A stretch of 49,087 nucleotides of DNA from an uncultured Rhodospirillales bacterium. GTDB lineage: Bacteria > Pseudomonadota > Alphaproteobacteria > CACIAM-22H2. Both the position numbers and the translations under genes were made by a program. Position 1 is the stretch's first letter; the number at the start of each line of letters is the position of its first letter. Positions 1 to 8,348 of the stretch are shown here, piece after piece. Where the stretch lies: NCBI GenBank assembly GCA_903860935.1, contig CAIOSQ010000274.1, positions 1-49,087 on the forward strand. Direction: 5' to 3'. The notes beneath the pieces are model-generated. The model ran no database searches and had not been told where the DNA came from. It saw nothing but the letters and a program-made list of their open reading frames with translations.

Positions 1-468
1 AACGATTCGAACGCGATCATGCTGCGCCTCATCGCGGCGCGCGTCGCCCCGGAGGCGGCCAAGGCGCTGGGCGAGAAGATGCGCGCGATGCATTTCGCCG
101 TCGGCGAGAGCCGCGACGAGACGCGGCGCCTCGCGGGCGAGATCCGCGTGGTGGCGCGCCAGCTGGTCGAGGCCTTCGGTCGTCACGAATTCGGTCGCGC
201 CGACATGCAGGCGCTGCTCGCTGGCGTGATCGCCGACGGCGAGGCGCAGGAATTCATCGATTTCGCCTCCGCCGAGCAGGCGACGATGGCGATCTCGTCG
301 ATCGTCAACGCCATGAAGGCGGCTGGCCATGTGAGCGACGACGTCTTCGCCGCCATGAATGCCGCGCTGCAGAAGCTGAACGCAGCGGTCGAGAAGGACG
401 AGGCCTATCGCGCCCCGGCCTATCGTCTCGCCCTGAAGGATTTCGAGAAGACCGCCCCCAAGCCATGA
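1..468 (+). CDS. cytochrome c554-type multihaem protein, C-terminal fragment (5' end outside window)
   Basis: The reading frame is already open at base 1 and ends at the TGA at 466-468. The visible part has no CxxCH motif. It is the helical, haem-free C-terminal domain, and it aligns without obvious gaps to the last ~155 residues of the complete cytochrome encoded at 1397-2707 on the other strand (shared blocks include NAIMLR, LGEKMR, ETRRLAGEIR, RQLV, EQATMAI and KDEA). By that homology the missing upstream part should carry the signal peptide and haem sites and place the protein in the periplasm. The methionine at 19-21 is internal to the conserved block and is not a true start. The amidohydrolase gene follows 13 bases downstream, so the two may be co-transcribed. 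Confidence 0.85.
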   Translation, partial: NDSNAIMLRLIAARVAPEAAKALGEKMRAMHFAVGESRDETRRLAGEIRVVARQLVEAFGRHEFGRADMQALLAGVIADGEAQEFIDFASAEQATMAISSIVNAMKAAGHVSDDVFAAMNAALQKLNAAVEKDEAYRAPAYRLALKDFEKTAPKP

Positions 469-481
469 GCACGGGCTCGTT

Positions 482-1378
482 ATGAGCATGAGCATGGGCT
501 CTGGCGCGGTGTCCGGTGGCGTGTCGCTGGTGGTCTGCGATCCGCACGTTCATATCTGGGATCTCACGACGAGGCTCTACCCGGCCCGCGAACGCCGCCG
601 CGATGCAGGCGAACCCGGGATCGGCGACTATCACATCGCCGATCTGCGCGCCGATTGCGGTCCGGTGGTGGTCGCGTCTGCCGTCCATGTCGAGGCGTTC
701 CCGACCGATGGCCTCGCCGAGGCGAGGCATGTGACGGCGCTCGCCGAGGCGGCCGGACATGGCCTCCCGCAGGGCATCGTCGCGAATGCGGATCTTGCAT
801 CTGCCGATGCCGACGCCGCGCTGGCGGCGCTGTCGGCGCTGCCTCGGGTTCGCGGTATTCGTCAGGCGCTGAACCGCGCCGACGAGACGCGCGACCTGCT
901 ATGCGATCCGCGGTGGCGAGACGGGTTCACGCTTCTGGCCCGACACGGGCTGTCCTTCGATCTGCAGATCGCGCCGGAGCGGATGCGCGAGGCCGCGGCG
1001 CTGCTTACCCGGCATCCGGAGATCCCCGTCGCGCTCAACCATGCCGGCTGGCCCAAGGCGCGGGGCCTTGCCGCGTGGCGGGTCTGGCGCGAGGGACTGC
1101 GCGCGCTGGCGGCGCTGCCGCATGTCCATGTGAAGATCAGCGGCTTCGGCATGTTCGAGCGCGACTGGACGCTGGAGAGCATCCGTCCCTATGTGTTCGA
1201 GGCGATCGATGCGTTCGGGACCGACCGGGCGATGTTCGCGTCCAATTTCCCGGTCGACCGGCTGGCCCGGGACTATCCGTCGCTCTGGCGGGCCTTCGCC
1301 GCGCTCGTCGAGGATCTCGACGAGGCGTCGCGGGGCCGGCTTCTGCGCGCGAATGCCGAGGCGTTCTACCGCCTGTGA
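482..1378 (+). CDS. amidohydrolase-2 family TIM-barrel hydrolase
   Basis: A 298-residue protein whose N-terminus carries DPHVHIWD (about residues 20-27), with the HxH metal-binding pair of amidohydrolase-2 / L-fuconolactonase-like enzymes (COG3618 type). Other matching parts are LNHAGWPK near residue 186, supplying a further His, and the C-terminal SNFPVDR stretch near 255-262 with the expected Asp. There is no signal peptide, so it should be cytosolic. Such enzymes hydrolyse lactones or amides or decarboxylate aromatic acids; the substrate cannot be inferred here. The start is ambiguous because three ATG codons follow each other at 482, 488 and 494, and no strong Shine-Dalgarno sequence decides. 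It lies between two inverted cytochrome paralogues, which gives no metabolic hint. Confidence 0.85.
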   Translation: MSMSMGSGAVSGGVSLVVCDPHVHIWDLTTRLYPARERRRDAGEPGIGDYHIADLRADCGPVVVASAVHVEAFPTDGLAEARHVTALAEAAGHGLPQGIVANADLASADADAALAALSALPRVRGIRQALNRADETRDLLCDPRWRDGFTLLARHGLSFDLQIAPERMREAAALLTRHPEIPVALNHAGWPKARGLAAWRVWREGLRALAALPHVHVKISGFGMFERDWTLESIRPYVFEAIDAFGTDRAMFASNFPVDRLARDYPSLWRAFAALVEDLDEASRGRLLRANAEAFYRL

Positions 1379-1396
1379 CCGCGTGCGGCCGTCGGC

Positions 1397-2707
1397 TCAG
1401 CGCGGGATGGTCTGCTCGAAATCGCGCAGCGCGGCGCGGTAGGTGCCCGGCCGGAACGCCTCGTCCTTCGCGACGGCCGCGAACATGCGCTGCAGCGCGT
1501 CGTTCATCCGCTTGTAGCCGTCCTCGGGAACATGGCCACCCGCGCGCATCGCGCTGAGGATCGAGCCGATCGCCATCGTGGCCTGCTCGGCGACCGCATA
1601 ATCGAAGAAATCGCCGCCATTGCCGCTCGCCGCGATCCCCGCGAGGAGCGCGCGCATGTCCTCGGCCCCGAAATCGCGCTTGCCGAAGACGCCGACCAGC
1701 TGGCGCGACAGGGTCCGGATCTCGCCGGCGAGGCGCCGGGTTTCCTCGCGGTTTTGGGTCACCGCGCGATGCAGGCCGCGCATCTTCTCGCCCAGGCTGC
1801 GTGCGAGTTCGGGCGCGGCGCGCGCGGCGGCGATCCGTAGCATGATCGCGTTGGCGTCGTTGAGCTTGATCATCCCCGGACCGAGGCCGGTCGACGGCCG
1901 CGGGTTCCATTTGAGGTCGCTCATCGGGTGGTGGCAGGCGTGGCAGTCGAAGAAGACGAGTTCAGGGAACAGGCCGCTCGTCCCGACTTCGGGATCGAGC
2001 ATCAGGTCCATCGTCTTCGCGAGGGCCATCGCCTGGCCGATCGCCCAGACCTGGACGCTGTTCTGTCTGCCCTTGCGCTCGACATAGTCCTTGTCGATGG
2101 CGAAATGCGCCGGCTGCGTGGCGGTGAAGGTGTCCAACTCGAAGCCGATGCGGGGATGTCCCGCGCCCATCAGCCGGTGCGAGACGAATTTGCGGTCGTT
2201 GCCGTAATGGCAGGAGAGGCAGAGTTCGGCGCGCGCGACCGGATCGTCGGTCGGATACATGCCGGCCTTGACGTTGTCGGCATGGCTGGCGCCGGAGATG
2301 TGGATGCCGAGCCAGGTGCTGCCGCCGCCATGACAGGCCTCGCAGCCGACGCCGTCGGTGAGCTGGAACTGGCGACCGCGCTGGGCCGCGGCGACATTGT
2401 CGGCGTGGCAGTCGAGGCACACCTTCGCGGTATGCGCATCGGGTAGTCCCAGATTGCGGGCGATGCGTTTCGACAGATCGTTGAGCAGGACCTTGTAGGC
2501 CTTCGCGTGCGGGTCCTGGCGCAGCCAGGTCGTGTATTCGTTCTGCAGCACGTTCGAGGTCTTGAACGGCTCCTGCGCGCCGTGGCAGGTGCTGCCGGCG
2601 CAGGAGGTCACGCCAAGATGCGTCGCCTTCGCATAATGCGGAAGTTCGACGGCGTTCGCGAGAGCCGGCAGGAGTACCGCCAGAACCAGGACCATCCAGC
2701 CGCGCAT
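1397..2707 (-). CDS. periplasmic pentahaem cytochrome c, cytochrome c554-like
   Basis: A 436-residue secreted c-type cytochrome. Residues 1-20 form a signal peptide (MRGWMVLVLAVLLPALANA). Haem attachment motifs are an expanded C-x4-CH site (CAGSTCH, 36-42) and four CxxCH sites near residues 97, 122, 163 and 255, so five c haems are predicted. The first motif and the following FKTSN..YTTW..DPHAKAY region resemble the cytochrome_C554 family, and scattered His residues can serve as distal ligands. Residues ~285-436 are a helical domain without haem sites, shared with the truncated gene at 1-468. A GGGAGG-type ribosome-binding site precedes the ATG (about 2711-2716). Electron partners are not known; the nearby decahaem operon makes a role as periplasmic electron carrier or reductase plausible, but that is inference. 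Confidence 0.85.
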   Translation of the reverse strand: MRGWMVLVLAVLLPALANAVELPHYAKATHLGVTSCAGSTCHGAQEPFKTSNVLQNEYTTWLRQDPHAKAYKVLLNDLSKRIARNLGLPDAHTAKVCLDCHADNVAAAQRGRQFQLTDGVGCEACHGGGSTWLGIHISGASHADNVKAGMYPTDDPVARAELCLSCHYGNDRKFVSHRLMGAGHPRIGFELDTFTATQPAHFAIDKDYVERKGRQNSVQVWAIGQAMALAKTMDLMLDPEVGTSGLFPELVFFDCHACHHPMSDLKWNPRPSTGLGPGMIKLNDANAIMLRIAAARAAPELARSLGEKMRGLHRAVTQNREETRRLAGEIRTLSRQLVGVFGKRDFGAEDMRALLAGIAASGNGGDFFDYAVAEQATMAIGSILSAMRAGGHVPEDGYKRMNDALQRMFAAVAKDEAFRPGTYRAALRDFEQTIPR

Positions 2708-2799
2708 TGCCCCTCCCGACCGCTCCGCCTTCGAACCCTCGAATGGCCTCGAATTTCATCCTACTGGTCAAGTCCGACGGTCGCAATGTAGCTTGGCGG
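2708..2799. other. divergent intergenic region, cytochrome / gspO
   Basis: This 92-base spacer separates the divergent cytochrome gene (minus) and the T2SS operon (plus). It must hold both promoters if the chosen gspO start at 2800 is right. I see the cytochrome ribosome-binding site at its left end but no convincing -35/-10 pair on either strand. A longer gspO frame opens at 2707 and would consume the whole spacer; its extra N-terminus looks non-coding (no membrane or cytosolic domain pattern), so I do not use it. Confidence 0.5.
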
Positions 2800-3540
2800 A
2801 TGACTGGTCTTCGCCGCCGGGGAGCCGCCGACATCGACACGGGTTCCATTCCGATCGCCGGGTCCCTCGCGGCTGCCGCGACGATCGCGGGGACAGCGCT
2901 CGGCGCGCTTGCGACGACATGGATGACCGACATGGTGCTGCGGCGTGTCGCCTGGGCCGACGATCTGCCGCCCCTCGCGTGGCGCATCGAGCGGTCCTTC
3001 TTCGCCGCGCGTGTCTGCGGTGCGGCCCTGATCGGCCTGGTCTGCGCATCATCGCTCCCGCCGCTCGAGGCGGCCGCGACGAGCGTCTTCGGCTGGGCGA
3101 TGCTGGCCCTCGCCTGGATCGATCTGCGCAAGGGCGTGTTGCCTGACGTGGCGACCGGGGTGACCGCCGTCGCCGGGCTTGGCTGGGCGCTGGCATCCGG
3201 CGATTTCGTCGCCGCGGTCGCGATGGCTCTCGCGGGCGGATTGCTCGGGTTTGGAATCCTGGCGGCGGTCGCGGCGCTCTATCGGTGCGCGCGCGGTGTC
3301 GACGGCCTTGGTGGCGGCGATGCGCGTCTTCTCGGTGCGATTGGGATCTGGGTCGGGTGGCAGGGCATCGCGCCGGTGCTGCTTGGCGCGGCGTTGCTCG
3401 GTCTCGCCCTGGCCGGCGCGCTGCGACTCGCGGGGCGTGGTCCGGGGGGCGGCGATGCGGTGCCGTTCGGCCCGTTCCTTTGCATCTGCGCCTGGCTGGT
3501 TCTGATCTGGCGGATGGCGTCGGGCGAGGGGGTGGGATGA
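2800..3540 (+). CDS. gspO: T2SS prepilin leader peptidase (GspO/PilD, A24 family), short form
   Basis: A 246-residue polytopic inner-membrane aspartyl protease that would cleave and N-methylate the pseudopilins encoded just downstream. The two catalytic aspartates are visible: the first in WIDLRKGVLPD (the family D-L-R-x(3)-L-P-D pattern) and the second in GGGDARLLG (family GGGD-x-K/R-L). About six or seven hydrophobic segments are present. The N-terminal cytosolic domain with the four CxxC-type cysteines found in classical PilD is absent, so this is a short variant. I chose ATG 2800 because the upstream extension lacks coding character. The stop overlaps the gspE ATG (ATGA at 3537-3540), making it the first gene of the secretion operon. 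Confidence 0.88.
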   Translation: MTGLRRRGAADIDTGSIPIAGSLAAAATIAGTALGALATTWMTDMVLRRVAWADDLPPLAWRIERSFFAARVCGAALIGLVCASSLPPLEAAATSVFGWAMLALAWIDLRKGVLPDVATGVTAVAGLGWALASGDFVAAVAMALAGGLLGFGILAAVAALYRCARGVDGLGGGDARLLGAIGIWVGWQGIAPVLLGAALLGLALAGALRLAGRGPGGGDAVPFGPFLCICAWLVLIWRMASGEGVG

Positions 3541-5252
3541 GCATCTCCGACCGAGATCCGCCATCGGGTGCGGCGACGGCAGAGGATCTGCTCGAATTCC
3601 TGGTCGCGCGCGGCGTCGTCGCGGAGGGCGCGCCCACGCGGGTCCGCGCGCTGCGCTCCAGCCGCGAGGAGAGCGACGCGGCGATGCTCGTCGCGCTGGG
3701 GCTCGCGGACGAGCGTGCCCTCGCCGCGGCCCTCGCCGAGTTCCTGCGGCTTCCGCTTGTCGGCGCGGAGGATTTTCCGTCCCGTCCCGTGCAGGTCGCC
3801 CGGATCGCACCCGAGTTCCTGCGCCGGGCGCGCATTCTGCCGCTCGCCGAGAGCGCCGATGCGCTCGACCTGGCGATGGCGGATCCGACGGATGCCTATG
3901 CGCTGCGGGCCGTGCGGCTGGCGACCGGGCGTCCGGTGCGTGCATGCGTTGCCGTCCCCAGCGAGATCATGGCGGCGCTCGATCGCCTCGAGAGGCCGGG
4001 CGGTGCCGCGACCGCGGCGACGGCCGAGGCTGCACCCGCGCGCGCCGACGATCTCCGCCGGCTCGGCGACCTCGCGAGCGACGAACCGGTCATCCGGTTC
4101 GTCAATACGCTGGTCGCGCGCGCCGTCGCCGCCCGCGCCTCGGACATCCATGTCGAGGCGGCCGAGGCCCAGGTGACCCTGCGTCTGCGGATCGACGGGC
4201 TGCTGCGGCCGATCGAGCCGCCGCCTGCGGCGCTGGCCCCGAACATCGTGAACCGCATCAAGATCCTGTCGGGCCTCGACGTGGCGCAGCGACGGCTGCC
4301 ACAGGATGGCCGCTTTCGCGTCACGGCGGAGGGACGCGAGATCGACATCCGGATCTCCACCGTTCCCACACTGCATGGCGAAAGCGTCGTGCTGCGCCTG
4401 CTCGACCGGCAGCGCGCGCCGCTCGACCTCGCCGAACTCGGCTTCGGGCAAGGCTTGCGCGACGGGCTCGAGGGGTTGCTTGGCCTCGCCAGTGGAATGG
4501 TCCTGGTGACCGGCCCGACCGGCAGCGGCAAGACCTCGACGCTCTACGCCTTGCTGCAGCGGCTCAACGCGCCGGAGCGCAAGATCCTGACGGTCGAGGA
4601 CCCGGTCGAATACCAGCTGCCCGGCGTGAACCAGATCGCCGTCAACGCCGCGATCGGGCTCGATTTCGCCCATGTCCTGCGCTCGCTTCTGCGCCAGGAT
4701 CCGGACGTGCTGCTGGTGGGCGAGATCCGCGACGCGGAGACCGCGCGCGTGGCGGCCCAGGCCAGCCTCACCGGCCATCTGATGCTGTCGACGGTGCATA
4801 CCAACGATGCTGTCGGCACGATCGCGCGGCTGCTCGATATCGGGCTCGAGGGGCTGCTCGTCACCTCGGTGCTGCGCGCGGTTCTGGCGCAGCGTCTGGT
4901 GCGCCGGCTCTGCACCGCCTGTCGCGCGCCTGTCTTCGTCGGCCGCGCCGCGCTGGCGCGCGCGGGCATGGCGGCGCTGCTGCCGCCAGATGCGGATGGC
5001 GCGACGCTGCATCGCGCCGTCGGCTGTCCCGCCTGTGGCGGCACGGGCTATCGCGGCCGCGTCGCGATCGGCGAATTGCTGACGATGTCGGACGAACTCG
5101 GCCAGGAGATCCTGCGTGGCGCGGATCTCGCCGCGCTGCGGCGCTGCGCGCAAAATGCCGGCATGGTCGAGATGCGTCTGGACGGGATGCGCAAGGCCCT
5201 CGACGGTGCGACGACCCTCGAGGAAATCCTGCGCGTCACCGGAGGCGCGTGA
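3537..5252 (+). CDS. gspE: T2SS assembly ATPase GspE
   Basis: A 571-residue cytoplasmic secretion ATPase that powers pseudopilus assembly. An N-terminal T2SSE_N-like domain (about 15-150) is followed by the ATPase core: SDIHVEA near 202, Walker A GPTGSGKT at about 326-333, the Asp-box region TVEDPVEYQLPGVNQ, Walker B-like LLVGEIRD near 392, and a His box ending STVHTNDA. The GspE/PilB zinc motif is present as CTAC near 459 and CPAC near 497. Length fits the family. An earlier in-frame start exists at 3285, but it lies inside gspO; ATG 3537 forms a four-base ATGA overlap and gives the expected N-terminus. Confidence 0.95.
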   Translation: MSISDRDPPSGAATAEDLLEFLVARGVVAEGAPTRVRALRSSREESDAAMLVALGLADERALAAALAEFLRLPLVGAEDFPSRPVQVARIAPEFLRRARILPLAESADALDLAMADPTDAYALRAVRLATGRPVRACVAVPSEIMAALDRLERPGGAATAATAEAAPARADDLRRLGDLASDEPVIRFVNTLVARAVAARASDIHVEAAEAQVTLRLRIDGLLRPIEPPPAALAPNIVNRIKILSGLDVAQRRLPQDGRFRVTAEGREIDIRISTVPTLHGESVVLRLLDRQRAPLDLAELGFGQGLRDGLEGLLGLASGMVLVTGPTGSGKTSTLYALLQRLNAPERKILTVEDPVEYQLPGVNQIAVNAAIGLDFAHVLRSLLRQDPDVLLVGEIRDAETARVAAQASLTGHLMLSTVHTNDAVGTIARLLDIGLEGLLVTSVLRAVLAQRLVRRLCTACRAPVFVGRAALARAGMAALLPPDADGATLHRAVGCPACGGTGYRGRVAIGELLTMSDELGQEILRGADLAALRRCAQNAGMVEMRLDGMRKALDGATTLEEILRVTGGA

Positions 5253-6463
5253 TGGGCGGTTTTCGTTATCGCGCAGTCGATCCCTCGGGTGCCGCGATCA
5301 CCGGCGAGATCGAGGCCGCGGACGAGGCGGCGGCCATCGCGGCGCTGCAGGCGCGCGGGGTGTTCCCGACCGACATCGTGCCCGCCGCGGCGGACCCCAT
5401 GCCCGCGACCGCGGCGGCGCGGGCAGGAACCGCCCTGCGCGCGCGGGATCTGGCGCTGTTCACTCGCCAGCTCGCCAGCCTGACCGGTGCCGGCATCCGG
5501 CTCGAGCGTGCGCTGAGCCTTCTTGCCGCCGGCCGCGGTCCCGCGCGGGCGCGGCGGGTCGCCGGTGAACTCCATCGTCAGTTGCTCGGCGGCAGCCAGT
5601 TCTCCGCGGCCTGCGCCAGCCACCGCGCCTTTCCGCCCCATTTCGCCCTGGTGGTGGCGGCCGGCGAGGCGCGAGCGGACACCGCCGGTGCTCTCGATTA
5701 CCTCGCCGCCCTGCAGGAGCGCTGGCGCCAGACGGCCCAGGCGCTGGTCGCCGCGCTGGCCTATCCGGCGGCGGTTCTGGTCGTGGGCGTGGCCACGCTC
5801 GCCTTCCTCCTGGTGTTTTTCGTCCAGCGCTTCGAGCCGTTGCTGCGCGATCTCGGCCGCGCCTTGCCGCTGCAGACCCGGATCCTCCTTGGCGCGTCGG
5901 ACGCCGCGGCATGGGCCGCGCCGGTGTTCGTGCTCGCGCTCGCGGCGATGGTCGCGCTTGCCGCCGCGAGCCGTCGCGACCCGCGGCTCGCCCTGGCGCG
6001 CGACCGGTTCCTGTTGCGGTTGCCGCTGGTCGGCTCCCTGCTGCGCCAGATCCTGGCGGAGCGGATCATGGTCATGCTCGGACATCTGCTCGCGGCCCGC
6101 GTCGAGTTCCGGCTCGCCCTCGCGGCCACGGCGGCCGCGATCGGCAACCGCGTCGCCGCGGCGGCGCTCGAGGATGCGCGCGCCGCCCTCGAACGCGGCG
6201 AGGGGCCGGGCGCGGCGCTCGCCAACGGCGGCATCCTGCCGGAATTCGCGCTCGAGTTGATCCGGATCGGCGAGGAGACGGGCGACCTGCCGGGGATGCT
6301 GCGGCGCGGCGCCGATCTCGCGCGCCGCGAGGCCGAGGCCACGACCGCCCTGGTGCTGGGCCTCGTCACACCGGTCAGCATCCTTGCCCTGGGCCTCGCG
6401 ATCGGCGCCATCATCTGGGGGGTTTTCGGATCCGTGCTGGAGGTCTACGACATCGCGTCATGA
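5252..6463 (+). CDS. gspF: T2SS inner-membrane platform protein GspF
   Basis: A 403-residue platform protein with the GspF/PilC architecture: an N-terminal swivel-like segment beginning MGGFRYRAVDPSG, two repeated T2SSF cytosolic helical bundles (about 65-190 and 265-390), and three membrane helices near 170-195, 215-240 and the C-terminus. The signature LFTRQLASLTGAGI opens the first repeat, and LIRIGEETGDLPGML marks the second. It should anchor GspE and couple ATP hydrolysis to pseudopilus growth. The ATG shares its first A with the gspE stop codon, so the two genes are probably translationally coupled. Confidence 0.95.
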   Translation: MGGFRYRAVDPSGAAITGEIEAADEAAAIAALQARGVFPTDIVPAAADPMPATAAARAGTALRARDLALFTRQLASLTGAGIRLERALSLLAAGRGPARARRVAGELHRQLLGGSQFSAACASHRAFPPHFALVVAAGEARADTAGALDYLAALQERWRQTAQALVAALAYPAAVLVVGVATLAFLLVFFVQRFEPLLRDLGRALPLQTRILLGASDAAAWAAPVFVLALAAMVALAAASRRDPRLALARDRFLLRLPLVGSLLRQILAERIMVMLGHLLAARVEFRLALAATAAAIGNRVAAAALEDARAALERGEGPGAALANGGILPEFALELIRIGEETGDLPGMLRRGADLARREAEATTALVLGLVTPVSILALGLAIGAIIWGVFGSVLEVYDIAS

Positions 6464-6918
6464 ACCGCCCGTCCGCATCCTTTCCGCCGCGCCGCGCCGC
6501 GGGCGCGTCCCAGGCCGGATTCACCCTGGTCGAACTGCTGGTTGTGCTCGCGATCATGGCGATGCTGGCCGGCCTCGTGGCGCCGCGCGTGATGGAGTAT
6601 TTCGGGCGCGCGAAGGTCGATACCGCGAAGCTGCAGGTCGAGAACATCGCGGCGGCGATGGAACTGCACCGCCTCGATGTCGGTCGCTATCCGTCGGCGC
6701 AGGAGGGCCTCCAGGCGCTCGTCGCCCCGAGCGGCGCGGCGCGTTGGCAGGGACCCTATCTCAAGGGCGGCGCGGTGCCGCTGGATCCCTGGGGGCGGCC
6801 CTATCGCTACCGGATCCCGGGCACCGAGGGGCGTGCCTTCGACGTCTACTCGGCCGGTCCGTCGGCGGAGGGCGGGGAGGGCGCCCCGGCGCGAGGCGCC
6901 ATCGTCAACCGTCCGTGA
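6460..6918 (+). CDS. gspG: T2SS major pseudopilin GspG
   Basis: A 152-residue major pseudopilin. A 20-residue leader ends in Gly20, followed by FTLVELLVVLAI, with the conserved Glu at mature position 5, so GspO cleavage after Gly20 is expected. The C-terminal body has the GspG pattern: YPSAQEGLQAL, WQGPYLKGG, PLDPWGRPYRYRIPG and the calcium-loop-like end FDVYSAGPS. Length matches family members. The ATG overlaps the gspF stop (ATGA), and the gene is followed by the minor pseudopilins in standard gsp order. Confidence 0.96.
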   Translation: MNRPSASFPPRRAAGASQAGFTLVELLVVLAIMAMLAGLVAPRVMEYFGRAKVDTAKLQVENIAAAMELHRLDVGRYPSAQEGLQALVAPSGAARWQGPYLKGGAVPLDPWGRPYRYRIPGTEGRAFDVYSAGPSAEGGEGAPARGAIVNRP

Positions 6919-7343
6919 GTGGCGGCGCGCGCGCGCGACGGCGCGGGTTCTCCCTGATCGAGATGCTCGTCGTGCTCGCCCTGCTCGGCGTCGCGGCCAT
7001 GCTGGCGCTGCCGCGTTTCGGATCTTCGGCGACCGCCGGCGATCTCGCCGCGATCACGCGCCAGGTCCACGACGCCTTGCGCGAGGCCCGCAGCGTCGCC
7101 CTCGCCCAGGGGCGCGACGTCGCCGTCGCCATCGATCCCGGTGGTCGTGCGCTGTGGATCGACGGGAAGCGGCGGGTGCTCGGTGGCCGCGCCGCCGCCG
7201 ACATCCTGGCCTCCGCCGGATCGCCGATCATGTTCCATGCCGTCGGCGGTTCGTCCGGCGGGCGCATCCTGCTGCGCGCCGCGGACAGGCGCAGGGAGAT
7301 CCTGGTTGAACCGGTCACCGGCCGCATCCGCGACGCGGGTTGA
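6915..7343 (+). CDS. gspH: T2SS minor pseudopilin GspH
   Basis: A 142-residue minor pseudopilin started by GTG 6915, which overlaps the gspG stop (GTGA). The leader is short and arginine-rich, ends at Gly11, and is followed by FSLIEMLVVLALLGV with Glu at mature position 5. The rest is a GspH/FimT-like beta domain (DVAVAIDPGGRALWID and ILVEPVTGRI). A longer frame starts at 6384, but it runs through gspF and gspG and is not coding there. It is expected to sit in the pseudopilus tip complex. Confidence 0.9.
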   Translation: MSGGARARRRGFSLIEMLVVLALLGVAAMLALPRFGSSATAGDLAAITRQVHDALREARSVALAQGRDVAVAIDPGGRALWIDGKRRVLGGRAAADILASAGSPIMFHAVGGSSGGRILLRAADRRREILVEPVTGRIRDAG

Positions 7344-7740
7344 CCCCCGCCGGGGGCGGTGCCGCGCCGGGTTCTCGCTGATCGAGATCCTGGTCGCGCT
7401 CGCGATCGCGGGCGCCGTGCTCGGCACGGTCGCCGGTACGCTGCGGCGCGGTGGCGAGGCCGCGCTGCGCGCCGGACGGATCGAGGAGGCGCTGCTCGTC
7501 GCCCAGGGGCGGCTCGCCGCCGCGGGAACCGAGGAGCCGCTGTCTCCCGGGCGGAGCCAGGGGCTCGCCGCGGAGCGCTATCCCTGGGAGATGACGATCG
7601 AATCCGTCGATCTGCCGCTGCCCGTCGCCGGGCCTGCCGCGAAGGTTTTCCGCATCGCGATCGTGGTCACATGGCGCGAGGGCCGCGCCGAGCGTCGTCT
7701 GGACCTTGCCACCCATCGCCTCGCCTTGGGGGCACGATGA
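7306..7740 (+). CDS. gspI: T2SS minor pseudopilin GspI (start uncertain)
   Basis: The prepilin motif AG|FSLIEILVALAIAGA is clear, with Glu at mature position 5, followed by a GspI-like body (EALLVAQGRLA, PWEMTIESVD). It lies between gspH and gspJ, where gspI is expected. No ATG stands close to the leader. TTG 7306 is the best start I can find: an AGGGAG sequence (about 7293-7298) lies at proper spacing, and it gives a 22-residue leader and a 144-residue product overlapping the end of gspH by 38 bases. ATG codons further upstream (for example at 7141) would give an unusually long leader. Confidence 0.85.
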   Translation: MNRSPAASATRVDPRRGRCRAGFSLIEILVALAIAGAVLGTVAGTLRRGGEAALRAGRIEEALLVAQGRLAAAGTEEPLSPGRSQGLAAERYPWEMTIESVDLPLPVAGPAAKVFRIAIVVTWREGRAERRLDLATHRLALGAR

Positions 7741-8348
7741 CCGGGACGCGGCGCCGGTGTCGCGCGGTAGCGCGCGGCTTCACCCTGGTCGAACTCCTCG
7801 TGGCCATGGCGCTCGCCGGGCTCGTCCTGCTCGCGCTGTTCGGCGGGATGGCGATCGCCGTACGCGGTGTCGCGCAGCTCGCGTCCGGAAGCGAACGGGT
7901 CGACGAGCGGCGCCAGCTCGCGCTCTGGCTGCGGCGCGAGATCGAGGTCGCGCTGCCGCCGGATCGCGGTGGTCTGGCGCGGCTGCCCTTCGTGGGCGAG
8001 GCCGCGGCGCTGCGTTTCCTGACCATCGACGCCGCAGGCGCGACGGAGGTCTCGCTCGCGCTGGAGGCCGCGCTCGACGGCACGTCCGGTCGGCTGGTGC
8101 TGGTGCGGCGCCCTCTTGATGGTGGCCTGCCGGCGCGCGTCGTGCTGGCGCGGGACTTGGCGTCCTTGCGGTTCTCCTACTGGGGACGGCACGCCGAGGC
8201 GGAGGGTGCGCGCTGGGCCGACAGCTGGAGCGATCCGCGCGAGGTCCCGGTGCTGGTGCGGGTCGCGATCACGCGGTCCGGCGCTGAGGAGGCGCTGCCG
8301 ATCGTCGTGCGCCTGCGCGCCGCCGATTCCCGGGCGTCGGCGCCATGA
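7737..8348 (+). CDS. gspJ: T2SS minor pseudopilin GspJ
   Basis: A 203-residue minor pseudopilin with a 14-residue basic leader ending in Gly14, then FTLVELLVAMALAGL with Glu at mature position 5. The body has the GspJ pattern: a long first helix with RQLALWLRREIE, LRFLTID, a segment around residues 150-160 (LASLRFSYWG) and a terminal strand VLVRVAITR. Both ends overlap neighbours by four bases (ATGA with gspI and with gspK), so it is embedded in the operon. Expected in the tip complex with GspI and GspK. Confidence 0.93.
   Translation: MTGTRRRCRAVARGFTLVELLVAMALAGLVLLALFGGMAIAVRGVAQLASGSERVDERRQLALWLRREIEVALPPDRGGLARLPFVGEAAALRFLTIDAAGATEVSLALEAALDGTSGRLVLVRRPLDGGLPARVVLARDLASLRFSYWGRHAEAEGARWADSWSDPREVPVLVRVAITRSGAEEALPIVVRLRAADSRASAP

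Noticed and set aside
2780-2800. Similar TGTAGCTTG strings upstream of gspO (about 2786) and xseB (about 29126) as a shared promoter element
   Set aside because: Only two occurrences, at very different distances from the start codons, and without a common -35 partner.
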